A stretch of 33,093 bases of DNA from Curvibacter sp. (GTDB lineage: Bacteria > Pseudomonadota > Gammaproteobacteria > Burkholderiales > Burkholderiaceae_C): positions 1-33,093 of the forward strand of contig RXJO01000414.1 in the NCBI GenBank assembly GCA_003987795.1. The letters are read 5' to 3'. The translations under genes and the position numbers were made by a program. The notes beneath the pieces were generated by a model that saw only the letters and a list, made by a program, of their open reading frames with translations, made no database searches and was not told the DNA's origin. Each line of letters starts with the position of its first letter. Position 1 is the stretch's first letter. Shown here piece after piece: positions 1 to 7,238 of this stretch.

Positions 1-79
1 CGGCTTCGGTCATCGAGCCGGTCTGCATCACCAGCCTGAAGGCCTCGATGTGCTTGAGGGTCATGCGGCGTTCGCTCAT
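1..79 (-). CDS. LysR-family transcriptional regulator, N-terminal fragment
   Basis: The first 26 codons of a gene that runs off the left edge of the window. The visible protein contains LKHIEAFRLVMQTGSMTEA, the first helices of the LysR winged helix-turn-helix (helix 1 followed by the conserved G-S-x-T-x-A segment at the start of helix 2). LysR proteins are usually about 300 residues and bind DNA as tetramers with a small-molecule effector. The gene is transcribed away from the threonine aldolase-like gene, the classic divergent arrangement in which a LysR regulator controls its neighbour and itself. An 8-bp palindrome (82-89) lies directly upstream of its ATG. The effector and target are not visible. 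Confidence 0.8.
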   Translation of the reverse strand, partial: MSERRMTLKHIEAFRLVMQTGSMTEA

Positions 80-149
80 ATCAATATTGTATGAAAAGCC
101 CCTCAAGAAGCATTTGATGTATTGGGCGCCAGCGTGAATACTGCGCTTC
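80..149. promoter_or_regulatory. Divergent promoter region, LysR gene / threonine aldolase
   Basis: This 70-bp gap between divergent start codons must hold both promoters. It contains the perfect palindrome CAATATTG at 82-89 and is visibly more AT-rich than the flanking genes. It is a plausible LysR binding region, but no -35/-10 pair could be assigned with confidence. No clear Shine-Dalgarno precedes the ATG at 150. Confidence 0.4.
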
Positions 150-1229
150 ATGACTTTGGCCCCACCCCTCTCGGCGCACCTTGCCGAAGCCCATGCCCCC
201 TGGATTGATCTGCGCAGCGACACCGTCACGCTGCCCACCGAAGCGATGCTGCAGCGCCTGGCGCAGGCCGAGCTGGGCGACGATGGCCTGGATGGCGACC
301 CGACCGTGCGCCAGTTGGAGCGCGCCGTGGCCGATCTGCTGGGCCACGAGGCTGGGCTGTACACGCCGACCGCCACCATGGCCAACCTGCTGGCCGTGTT
401 GAGCCAGGCGCCACGGGGCTCGCGGGTGGTGCTGGAGGCGGGCTCGCACATGCTGCTGTCGGAGGGCGGCGGGGCCTTGCTGGCCGGGGTCGAATACCAG
501 GGGGTGGCCGGGCAGGGCGGGGCCATGGCGACCGAGGCGCTGCAGGCGGCGCTGGCCTTGCCGGGGGCCGCAGCTTGCGGCCTGGTGGGCCTGGAGAACA
601 GCCACCTCAATTCGGGTGGCCAGGTGTTGTCGGCGCAGGTGTTGCAGGCGGCGCAGGGCTGTGCGCACCGCCACGGAGCCCGGCTGCACCTGGATGGCGC
701 CCGGCTCATGAATGCGGCCGTGGCCTTGCAAGTGCCGGTGGCCGAGTTGGCCCGCCAGGCCGACACGGTGTCGCTGTGCCTGTCCAAGGGCTTGAGCGCG
801 CCGGCGGGCGCGGTGCTGGTGGGGCCTGCCGAGACCTTGGCGGTGGCGCGCCGCCATCGCAAGGTGCTGGGGGGCACGCAGCGGCAGATCGGGCTGCTGG
901 CAGCCACCGGCTTGGAAGCGATCCACAGCCAGCCGGCGCGTCTGGCGCGCGATCACGACCTGGCCGGGCGACTGGCCCGCGCGTTGCGCCAGCAGTTGCC
1001 TCCGGCGCTCGGGGTGACCGAGCCGGTCACCAACATCGTGTTCATCGATTTGCCGCAGGCCGGCCCGCAAAGCCTGGCCTGGGCCGAGGCGGCGCTGCAG
1101 CACGGTGTGCGGGTGCGCCCCTGGGGCCCCTGGCGCTTGCGCCTGGTCACCCACCGCCACATCGATGAAGCGGCGGTCGACCGGGCGGTTGAGGCGCTGC
1201 AGTGTGTGGCGGACGCCTTGGCCGGCTAG
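150..1229 (+). CDS. Threonine aldolase-like PLP-dependent enzyme
   Basis: A 359-residue protein of the beta-eliminating lyase/threonine aldolase family (PLP fold type I). Such enzymes cleave L-threonine or L-allo-threonine to glycine and acetaldehyde, or act on other beta-hydroxy amino acids, in the cytoplasm. Visible family features are the N-terminal IDLRSDTVTLPT (19-30), GLYTPTATMAN (69-79), the glycine-rich GGGAL (107-111), HLDGAR with the PLP-contacting Asp182, and LSKGLSAPAG with the presumed Schiff-base Lys213. Length is normal. An in-frame stop at 135-137 makes ATG 150 the first possible ATG. The divergent LysR gene and the downstream Bug protein suggest regulated uptake and catabolism of a small acid or amino acid. 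The true substrate (threonine or a beta-hydroxyaspartate-like compound) cannot be read from sequence. Confidence 0.85.
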   Translation: MTLAPPLSAHLAEAHAPWIDLRSDTVTLPTEAMLQRLAQAELGDDGLDGDPTVRQLERAVADLLGHEAGLYTPTATMANLLAVLSQAPRGSRVVLEAGSHMLLSEGGGALLAGVEYQGVAGQGGAMATEALQAALALPGAAACGLVGLENSHLNSGGQVLSAQVLQAAQGCAHRHGARLHLDGARLMNAAVALQVPVAELARQADTVSLCLSKGLSAPAGAVLVGPAETLAVARRHRKVLGGTQRQIGLLAATGLEAIHSQPARLARDHDLAGRLARALRQQLPPALGVTEPVTNIVFIDLPQAGPQSLAWAEAALQHGVRVRPWGPWRLRLVTHRHIDEAAVDRAVEALQCVADALAG

Positions 1230-1270
1230 GCCCCCAGTTTTCTGATTCATCCCTTTCAGGAGTTTTGAGC

Positions 1271-2251
1271 ATGTCTGCCTTGTCTCGTCGTCAACTTCTG
1301 GCCGTGGCGGCCAGCGGTGCCTGCGCCTCGCTGGCGGTGCCGGCCCGTGCCGATGCCTTTCCTTCGCGGCCGATCCGCATGATCGTGCCCTATGGTGCCG
1401 GAGGCGGCTCGGATTTTGTGGGGCGCCTGTTGGCCCAGAAGCTCACCGAGACGCTGGGCTGGAACGTGGTGGTCGACAACAAGGCCGGCGCAGCGGGCCT
1501 GATCGGCACCGAGGCCGCCGCCAAAAGCGCTGCCGACGGCTACACCCTGCTGCTGGCCGATGCCGCCCACGCCACCAATGCGGCGGTGCATCTCAAGACC
1601 AGCTTTGACCCGGTGAAAGATTTCGCGCCCTTGAGCCTGGTGGGCTCGTCGCCGCAGTTGCTGGTGGCCCACCCTTCGGTGCCGGCCTCGACGCTGCGAG
1701 AGTTGCTGGCCCTGCCACGTGAGCGCAGCCGCGAGCTGAGCGTGGGCACGCCGGGCCAGGGCACCATCCCGCACCTGCTGTGCGAGACGCTGCGGGTCAA
1801 GACCGGGCTGGACCTGATCCATGTGCCCTACAAGGGCGGCAGCAGTGCCTTGAGCGATGCCGTGGGTGGGCAGATTCCGCTGGTGATCAACTCGGTGCCG
1901 GCCTGCATGCCGCACCTGGAAGCCCGCCGCCTGAAGGTGCTGGCCATTGCCAGCCCTGTGCGCCACCCCCGCATGCCCAACGTGCCCACGTTTGCCGAGA
2001 GCGTGCCCGGCATGGTGGGCCAGGCCTGGTACGGGTTGATGGCCCCGGCGCGCACCCCGGCCGAGGTCTTGCAGCCGCTCAATGCCGCCATCGACAAGGT
2101 GCTGGCGCTGCCCGAGGTGAAGGCCAAGCTGGCCGCCGCCTTCATCGACCCCATGCCCGGGGGGCCGCAGGCTTTTGCGGGCTACTTGAATGACGAGATC
2201 GCGCGCTGGCAGGCGGTGGTCAAGCTCACCGGGGTGACGGCCAGCAGCTGA
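1271..2251 (+). CDS. Bug/TctC-family periplasmic solute-binding protein
   Basis: A 326-residue tripartite tricarboxylate transporter-type binding protein (Bug family, very abundant in Burkholderiales). It binds small carboxylates or amino acids in the periplasm. The N-terminus MSALSRRQLLAVAASGA carries a twin-arginine-like SRRQLL motif and a hydrophobic stretch ending in ARA, so Tat or Sec export is likely. Mature-family signatures include FPSRPIRMIVPYGAGGGSD, VVDNKAGAAGLIGTEAAAK and HVPYKGGSSALSD. ATG 1271 is chosen because AGGAG lies at 1258-1262, 8 nt upstream. It starts 41 nt after the aldolase stop, so co-transcription is likely. No TctA/TctB membrane genes are present, which is usual for orphan Bug proteins. 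Ligand unknown. Confidence 0.9.
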   Translation: MSALSRRQLLAVAASGACASLAVPARADAFPSRPIRMIVPYGAGGGSDFVGRLLAQKLTETLGWNVVVDNKAGAAGLIGTEAAAKSAADGYTLLLADAAHATNAAVHLKTSFDPVKDFAPLSLVGSSPQLLVAHPSVPASTLRELLALPRERSRELSVGTPGQGTIPHLLCETLRVKTGLDLIHVPYKGGSSALSDAVGGQIPLVINSVPACMPHLEARRLKVLAIASPVRHPRMPNVPTFAESVPGMVGQAWYGLMAPARTPAEVLQPLNAAIDKVLALPEVKAKLAAAFIDPMPGGPQAFAGYLNDEIARWQAVVKLTGVTASS

Positions 2252-2262
2252 GAGGCACCGGT

Positions 2263-2284
2263 GGCCACCCCGGTCGGGGTGGCC
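2263..2284. terminator. Bidirectional terminator-like hairpin
   Basis: A perfect 9-bp GC-rich inverted repeat (GGCCACCCC at 2263-2271, loop GGTC, GGGGTGGCC at 2276-2284) lies in the short gap between the convergent Bug and gamma-glutamyltransferase genes. It has no clear T-run on either side, so termination efficiency is uncertain. Confidence 0.6.
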
Positions 2285-2307
2285 CGGGCCTCAAGGGCAG
2301 GGGGCGA

Positions 2308-4263
2308 TCACAGCGCGCCGTCGCCCAGCACAATGCCTTCGCGGCGGGGGTCGACCCCGCCTTGCAGCTTGCGTTGGCCATTGACGTTGACACGCAAGAT
2401 GGTCGACACGCCGCTCGATTGGGCTGCCGTGTTCACCGTGTGGCCCTTGGCCTTGAGGCCGTTGACCAGGCCGCTCAGGTCGAGCGTGGTGTTCGAGCCG
2501 TCGACATTGGTGGTGGGGCTGTTGGCCGCGCCGATGTTGACCAGCGAGGTGGCCTGTTGGGCGTCCAGGCCCCAATCGAGTGCGCCCACCACGGTCTTGA
2601 GCACGAACTGGATGATGGTGCCGCCGCCCGGCGAGCCGGTGGCCATCAGGAAGTCGCCGGGGGCGGTGCCCTTGAACACCAGCGTGGGGGCCATGGTGCT
2701 GCGGGGGCGCTTGCCCGGGGCGACGCGGTTGGCCACCAGCAGGCCGGCGCTGTCGGTGGGCAGGGCCGAGAAGTCGGTGAGCTGGTTGGTCAGCATGAAG
2801 CCGCCCACCATGTGGAACGAGCCCATGCTCGATTCAACGGTGGTGGTCATCGAGACGACGTTGCCGTAGGCGTCGACGATCGAGAAATGGGTGGTGCCTT
2901 TCTCGACGGTCTTGTCGACACCTTGCGGGATGTCGCCCAGGTTGCCGGCGGCGGCGGTGCCCAGTGAGTTGCCATTGGCATTGATCAGGGCGGCCCGCTG
3001 CTTGAGGTAGGCCTTGTCGATCATCGAGGAGACGCCGTTGGCGGGCAGGGGCACGAAGTCGGTGTCGGCCACGTACTTGTCGCGGTCGGCATAGGCCAGG
3101 CGCTCGGCCTCAGACAGCAGGTGCACGCCCATCACGCTGGGCACGCCGCCTTCGTTGCTGGGGTTGGTGGGGCCGTATTGCGAGAGGTCGAAGTTCTCGA
3201 GCATGCCCAGCGATTGCGCGATGGCAATGCCCCCCGACGACGGCGGCGCCATGGTGCAGATGTAGTAGGCGCTGCGGTAGGTGGTGCACACCGGGTCGCG
3301 CTTTTTGGCCTGGTAGGCCTTGAGGTCGGCCACGGTCATCAGGCTGGGGGTGATGGGGGTCTTGGCGGTGTCGTCACCCACCGACTGGGCGGCTTTGGCC
3401 ACGATGGCTTCGGCGATGGCACCGGTGTACAAGGCATCGGCCCCGCCAGCGGCGATGGTGCGCAGCGTCTGGGCGTAGGGCAGGTTGGTGGTCACGGTGC
3501 CGGCGGTCTTGGGCGTGCCGTCGGCATTGAAGAAGGCGGCCACGGCATTGGCATCGAGCCGCAGGCTGGCGGCGTTGGCGGCAATGGCATCGCCCATGCG
3601 CGAGGGGATTTTGTAGCCATTGGTGGCCAGGCTCACGCCCTGGTCGAAAAGGCCGCTCCAGGCCATTTTGCCGTGCTCTTTGTGGGCCAGCTCCAGCATG
3701 CGCATCACGCCGGGCACGCCGATCGAGCGGCCGCTGCGGCGGGCGCTGGGCACGGGCGCGGGCGATGCGGCGTCGGCCTGGTTCTGGCGGGCCAGGTAAT
3801 AGGCGGTGGCGGCGGCCGGGGCGGCTTCGCGCCCGTCGTAGGCCACCACTTGTTTGGAGACCGCGTCGTAGAACATCATGAAGGCGCTGCCGGCGATGGT
3901 GCTCGATTGCGGCTCGACCAGGCCCAGCACGGCCTGCACGGCCACGGCGGCGTCGACCGCCGAGCCGCCGGCCTTGAGCACATCGCAGCCGGCCTTGGTG
4001 GCCAGGGGGGTGTTGGCCACCACCATGTAGTTGCTCGATGTCTTGGCCTTGTAGCCCAGGCGGTAGCCCGAGGGCGCCTCAGGTGAGGCGGGGTCGCCCG
4101 CCAGGCCCGAGCCCACCGTGACCGGGGTGCCGGTGCTGGACACCACAGAGCAGCTCTGGGCATTGTTGTCGACGACCAGGCCCGAATCGGAGCCGCCGCA
4201 GCCGTAAAGTGCCAAGGCCATGGCCGCGGGGGTGAGTGTCCATAGCCACACAGATTTTTTCAT
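2308..4263 (-). CDS. ggt: Gamma-glutamyltransferase, predicted lipoprotein
   Basis: A 651-residue gamma-glutamyltranspeptidase (N-terminal nucleophile hydrolase). It would hydrolyse or transfer the gamma-glutamyl group of glutathione and related peptides in the periplasm or at the outer membrane. The motif GTTHFSIVDAYGNVVSMT carries the autocatalytic cleavage and nucleophile residue, Thr457, equivalent to E. coli Thr391. GSPGGGTIIQFVL and DWGLDAQQA are conserved small-subunit segments. The precursor should therefore self-cleave into large and small chains. The N-terminus has a signal peptide ending in LALYGC, giving a lipidated Cys22, whereas E. coli Ggt is soluble periplasmic. ATG 4263 follows an AGGG about 7 nt upstream; an earlier in-frame ATG at 4404 would precede the lipoprotein signal by 47 residues and is unlikely. 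About 60 extra residues precede the nucleophile compared with E. coli. Confidence 0.93.
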   Translation of the reverse strand: MKKSVWLWTLTPAAMALALYGCGGSDSGLVVDNNAQSCSVVSSTGTPVTVGSGLAGDPASPEAPSGYRLGYKAKTSSNYMVVANTPLATKAGCDVLKAGGSAVDAAVAVQAVLGLVEPQSSTIAGSAFMMFYDAVSKQVVAYDGREAAPAAATAYYLARQNQADAASPAPVPSARRSGRSIGVPGVMRMLELAHKEHGKMAWSGLFDQGVSLATNGYKIPSRMGDAIAANAASLRLDANAVAAFFNADGTPKTAGTVTTNLPYAQTLRTIAAGGADALYTGAIAEAIVAKAAQSVGDDTAKTPITPSLMTVADLKAYQAKKRDPVCTTYRSAYYICTMAPPSSGGIAIAQSLGMLENFDLSQYGPTNPSNEGGVPSVMGVHLLSEAERLAYADRDKYVADTDFVPLPANGVSSMIDKAYLKQRAALINANGNSLGTAAAGNLGDIPQGVDKTVEKGTTHFSIVDAYGNVVSMTTTVESSMGSFHMVGGFMLTNQLTDFSALPTDSAGLLVANRVAPGKRPRSTMAPTLVFKGTAPGDFLMATGSPGGGTIIQFVLKTVVGALDWGLDAQQATSLVNIGAANSPTTNVDGSNTTLDLSGLVNGLKAKGHTVNTAAQSSGVSTILRVNVNGQRKLQGGVDPRREGIVLGDGAL

Positions 4264-4279
4264 CGCGCATCCCTGTGAA

Positions 4280-4307
4280 GAAAATAGAAAGGCAGCGTCA
4301 AGCTGCC
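4280..4307 (-). terminator. Rho-independent terminator/attenuator-like hairpin in ggt leader
   Basis: On the minus strand GGCAGC (4307-4302), loop TTGAC and GCTGCC (4296-4291) form a 6-bp GC stem followed at once by TTTCTATTTTC. Only 17 nt separate the end of the T-rich tract from the ggt ATG at 4263, so any ggt transcript starting upstream must pass through it. It could end transcription of the upstream unknown gene or act as an attenuator of ggt. Confidence 0.5.
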
Positions 4308-4442
4308 GTAAAACGTTGCAGCAAATACTGTGCCTTCGGGGCGGGTTGACAGGCATCAAGGTAAACCCTGCGCGGCAGCGGCCTGAGCCCCCGGGGCGTG
4401 GCATGGCATTCAGGCCCGTGTAGTTTGCAGGGTGCGCCGTGA

Positions 4443-4463
4443 GGCCGCGGCTCAGCTGCGGCC
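4443..4463. repeat. Inverted repeat downstream of unknown three-TM gene
   Basis: GGCCGC (4443-4448) and GCGGCC (4458-4463) are separated by 9 nt, 67 bp beyond the stop of the gene ending at 4530. It could be a weak terminator or transcript-end structure. No T-run follows on either strand. Confidence 0.3.
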
Positions 4464-4529
4464 CGGGGAGGACCAGACTGGCTCGCGGAAGACATGGAGA
4501 TGCCTTTAGGGCTTTCCAGGGAATGCGGC

Positions 4530-5675
4530 TCAGTCAGCCGACGTGCTCGCCTTCAGCGCAGGTGGGTGCAAGGCGCTGAATGATCTGAGGGCGTCGTCGC
4601 AGGCTTTCAACTCGGCGGGGTCTCTCCATGGCGCAACTTGGCAAGGGTTTTGAGTGGACTGGCTGCTTTGCACAGCCTGAAAGCCGACCCGCTGCGCAAA
4701 ATTGGTCTCTACCGCCAGGCGGGTCAGGCTGGCGTTCATTTGAAGCTGTCTGGCCTCGTAGTGAGCCAGCGAGCTTTCCGTCTGGCGGCTCCAGTCGAGC
4801 AGATGGGTGGTGGCCGTAGTCAGTTGTTCCAGACGCGGATCTGGTTTTGGGGCCTGGAACGCAATCTTGAGGTCTTGCAGCCACGCCTGGGCTTCAGGGG
4901 CCAGCGTCAGCTGAAAGGCTTGTGGTGGCACTGTGATGCTCATCCCGCCGGAGGGCTGGCCGGTCACGACGGGGCGAACCTGGACCGCGATCGGCAGATC
5001 GACCTGGGCTTTTTCGGGCAGCGTAAGTTGTGGCTTCAGGTTGATGATCGGGGCCAGTTCACCCTGCACCTTGGTCGACACATCAAAAGTGACCTCGGGC
5101 TTTTTCGCTGGGGGCTCCGGTGGCTCCTCGGGTGTGTGCAGCTCAGGGTGCGAGGCTACGATCAATGTTACGCCTATGGCCCCCACCGTCCTGACCGAAC
5201 TCCAGGAGTTGAAATGGCCGAGTCGGCTGCCGTCGAGGTGGTGACTGGCTCCGCTGTCTTGGCCTCGATTGCCGGCCGCAGCGCCTTGGCTCTCTCCGAA
5301 AATGTCGTTCAGAAGTTTTTGGACCAGGGCGCGCGCGCATTGGATCGATTGGGCCAAAACCAGGAAGGTGCTCAGCGCCAGGACCATGACGATTGGCATG
5401 TGCACCAGCGTTTTAAGGATGTGGCCGGGTATGCTCCAACCATTGAAGTCGACCTGCTTTGGGATCGTTTTGATCGCCGCAAGTGCGATGAAGCCCACCA
5501 GGCCCAGCAGGCCCAGACTGATCAACGCCCGTACTTGTATGCAGCATTCGCATACTTTTTTCTCCTCGATGGGGGGCTGCTTCGTGGCGGCGGGCCTTTT
5601 CAGCTTGTGCTTCACCTGGTGGGCGGCCCGGTACCGGGGCAGGTGTGGTTTGGCGGTCGGTCGAATTTTGCTCAT
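4530..5675 (-). CDS. Unknown membrane protein, three predicted TM segments
   Basis: A 381-residue protein that I do not recognise. Start ATG 5675 has a good AGGGAA Shine-Dalgarno 5 nt upstream. The N-terminal 40 residues are basic and proline-containing, followed by a cysteine cluster VCECC (41-45). Hydrophobic segments lie at about 49-68, 87-108 and 161-175. A proline/glutamate-rich linker (about 178-193, PEEPPEPPAKKP) leads to a C-terminal half with regularly spaced prolines and then a helical region (about 265-350) that may be coiled. It lies 122 nt downstream of the YiiX-type hydrolase on the same strand, so the two may be co-transcribed and work together at the inner membrane. Its base composition appears somewhat lower in GC than its neighbours. 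No function is proposed. Confidence 0.7.
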   Translation of the reverse strand: MSKIRPTAKPHLPRYRAAHQVKHKLKRPAATKQPPIEEKKVCECCIQVRALISLGLLGLVGFIALAAIKTIPKQVDFNGWSIPGHILKTLVHMPIVMVLALSTFLVLAQSIQCARALVQKLLNDIFGESQGAAAGNRGQDSGASHHLDGSRLGHFNSWSSVRTVGAIGVTLIVASHPELHTPEEPPEPPAKKPEVTFDVSTKVQGELAPIINLKPQLTLPEKAQVDLPIAVQVRPVVTGQPSGGMSITVPPQAFQLTLAPEAQAWLQDLKIAFQAPKPDPRLEQLTTATTHLLDWSRQTESSLAHYEARQLQMNASLTRLAVETNFAQRVGFQAVQSSQSTQNPCQVAPWRDPAELKACDDALRSFSALHPPALKASTSAD

Positions 5676-5797
5676 GGTCGTTCCCTCTCTTGTGATGCGG
5701 GCACGTTGGCCCTTTGAAATTCGGTTGGACACCCGGCACGTCAGCGGTGCCAATGAGTTCTTCAGAAAAGGGCCGGCACCTGGATGCGGGCCATACC

Positions 5798-7075
5798 TCA
5801 GCGTGGGGCGGTCGTTTCATCTGCAGCTTCGAGCTCAGCCTGCCGATGGCTGCAGGAACAGGGGTTTTTGCCCACGTTCTGCCACACCAGCCGCAGGCCG
5901 GTGGTGGCGGGGTCGGCTGAGGCGGCCTTGTACAGGTCTGCCGGGGCCACGGTGCGGCGTTTGAAGAAGACCTTGAGAAAGCGGTGCTCGGTGATCTTCA
6001 GGCCGATGATGGCGTTGACGCTCTGCAGGCAGTGGTAGACCAGCTCGGTGCAGCTGTAGATGTGGTGGTCGTTGACGTGCTCGAACAGAAAGTCGTAGCC
6101 CGAGCCGATCTCTGACAGGGCCGTGCGCAGGGCGGCTTGCACCACTTCGTCGCGGTTCAGGGTCTGGTGGGCGGCCAGTCGGTCGAGCAGGGTTTGCGAG
6201 AAGCCGGACACCTTGCCTTCCGCTGCCGTGGCTGGGGCGCCAGAGGGCGCAGCCGTGAAGGTTTCGGGCAAACGCAGCACGGCCACGTAGTCGCAGCGCA
6301 GGAAGGTCAGGATGTCTTCGACATGCACGCCCTTGGCCATCGAGTGGATCACCATCTGCGGGCCGGTCTGAAAGTAATCAGTGTCGTGCCGGCGCTTTTG
6401 CTTGGTGCATTCGGTGGCCTGCACCCAGGCCCCGGTGGCGGTCTGCTCGTTGAGTTGGGTACAGGCCTGGGCCCGTTCTTTTTCGCCAATCGGCCCGGCA
6501 TAGAGGGCCGCGTGAGAAAAGAAGCGGCTCAGGCCATCGGCCCCGCCACTGCGTTGGATGAAGGCGCCATCGAGATAATCTTTGTAGCCCCGCAAGATGA
6601 TGTCGCCGACCTGCAGGCCACAGGGCCCTGGGCCGATCAACTGCCGGATTTCGGGGCCTTTGAGCAGGTAGCTGCCGGGGTCTTCAACCAGGGCGTAGGG
6701 CTTGTTGAAATACTTGATGGTGCCGATCCAGTTGATGAAATGGCTGCTGAGGGTGTGGACGACATCCTTTTTGTAAGCCGAGATCGGATGGCCGTCGGGC
6801 TTGAAGCGGTAGAGCTGCCAGGCGCTGAGCCCAATGAATGGGGCCGCCATCACAAGCCCCGATGGCCACAGCATTCGCACCCCCTCTGGCAGAGGGTGGC
6901 CCAGCAGGGGCCACAGGGCGAGCGCCGGGCTGGCCAATATCAAAATGCCGAGCAACAAAATGCTGGCGATGCACATCAGGCCCGTGAGCAAAATGCAAAC
7001 CTGATATAGGTTGAAAAACAAGCGTGCCAGCAAAGCGGCTGCAAACAGCAGAACCGAATCGATTGAAAACCTCAT
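5798..7075 (-). CDS. Membrane-anchored YiiX/YebB-type permuted papain-like hydrolase
   Basis: A 425-residue protein with three N-terminal hydrophobic segments (about 8-30, 31-52, 71-90), then a domain resembling the YiiX/YebB (C92) permuted NlpC/P60 papain-like family. Supporting motifs are LQVGDIILRG (154-163), FSHAALYAG (186-194) with candidate catalytic His188, VIHSMAKGVHVEDILTFLR (242-260), YVAVLRL, and GYDFLF followed by YSCTELVYHCL (340-350) with candidate nucleophile Cys342. In the permuted fold the His comes before the Cys, as here. The family cleaves peptide, amide or possibly ester bonds in cell-envelope or lipid substrates; the substrate is unknown here. Start ATG 7075 is preceded by a perfect GGAGGT at 7 nt, favouring it over ATG 7093. 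A GTGA-N6-TCAC site lies upstream. Most YiiX proteins are small and secreted, so the long membrane anchor is unusual. Confidence 0.75.
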   Translation of the reverse strand: MRFSIDSVLLFAAALLARLFFNLYQVCILLTGLMCIASILLLGILILASPALALWPLLGHPLPEGVRMLWPSGLVMAAPFIGLSAWQLYRFKPDGHPISAYKKDVVHTLSSHFINWIGTIKYFNKPYALVEDPGSYLLKGPEIRQLIGPGPCGLQVGDIILRGYKDYLDGAFIQRSGGADGLSRFFSHAALYAGPIGEKERAQACTQLNEQTATGAWVQATECTKQKRRHDTDYFQTGPQMVIHSMAKGVHVEDILTFLRCDYVAVLRLPETFTAAPSGAPATAAEGKVSGFSQTLLDRLAAHQTLNRDEVVQAALRTALSEIGSGYDFLFEHVNDHHIYSCTELVYHCLQSVNAIIGLKITEHRFLKVFFKRRTVAPADLYKAASADPATTGLRLVWQNVGKNPCSCSHRQAELEAADETTAPR

Positions 7076-7125
7076 GCAATGCACCTCCCTCAAGGCCAGG
7101 ACCGGGTCGTATTCGCACCATTTTG

Positions 7126-7141
7126 AGTGATGTGCATCACT
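7126..7141. promoter_or_regulatory. CRP/FNR-family-like palindromic site
   Basis: AGTGATGTGCATCACT contains the symmetric core GTGA-N6-TCAC, matching the half-sites of CRP-type regulators (TGTGA-N6-TCACA) except for the outermost bases. It lies between the divergent YiiX-type gene (ATG 7075) and the EAL gene (ATG 7239) and could serve either promoter. Confidence 0.5.
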
Positions 7142-7177
7142 ATTGATGGCGCGGGATCATTTTTGGGGTCGATGATG

Positions 7178-7212
7178 CATAATGACCTGAACCATAAAAC
7201 TGTTCAACAGTT
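7178..7212 (+). promoter_or_regulatory. Candidate -10 element and 15-bp palindromic operator for EAL gene
   Basis: CATAAT (7178-7183) matches the sigma-70 -10 consensus at five of six positions; no good -35 is evident. Fifteen bp downstream lies AACTGTTCAACAGTT (7198-7212), a perfect 7-bp inverted repeat around one base. It sits in the presumed early transcribed region, 26 bp before the ATG at 7239, where a bound repressor would block transcription. Confidence 0.4.
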
Positions 7213-7238
7213 GCACGTTAGCGAATGCGAGGGGGCTT

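Noticed and set aside
2362-4086. Long open frames antisense to the gamma-glutamyltransferase gene
   Set aside because: The encoded proteins are Gly/His/Ala-rich without domains, typical shadow frames opposite GC-rich genes; the sense protein has full catalytic motifs.
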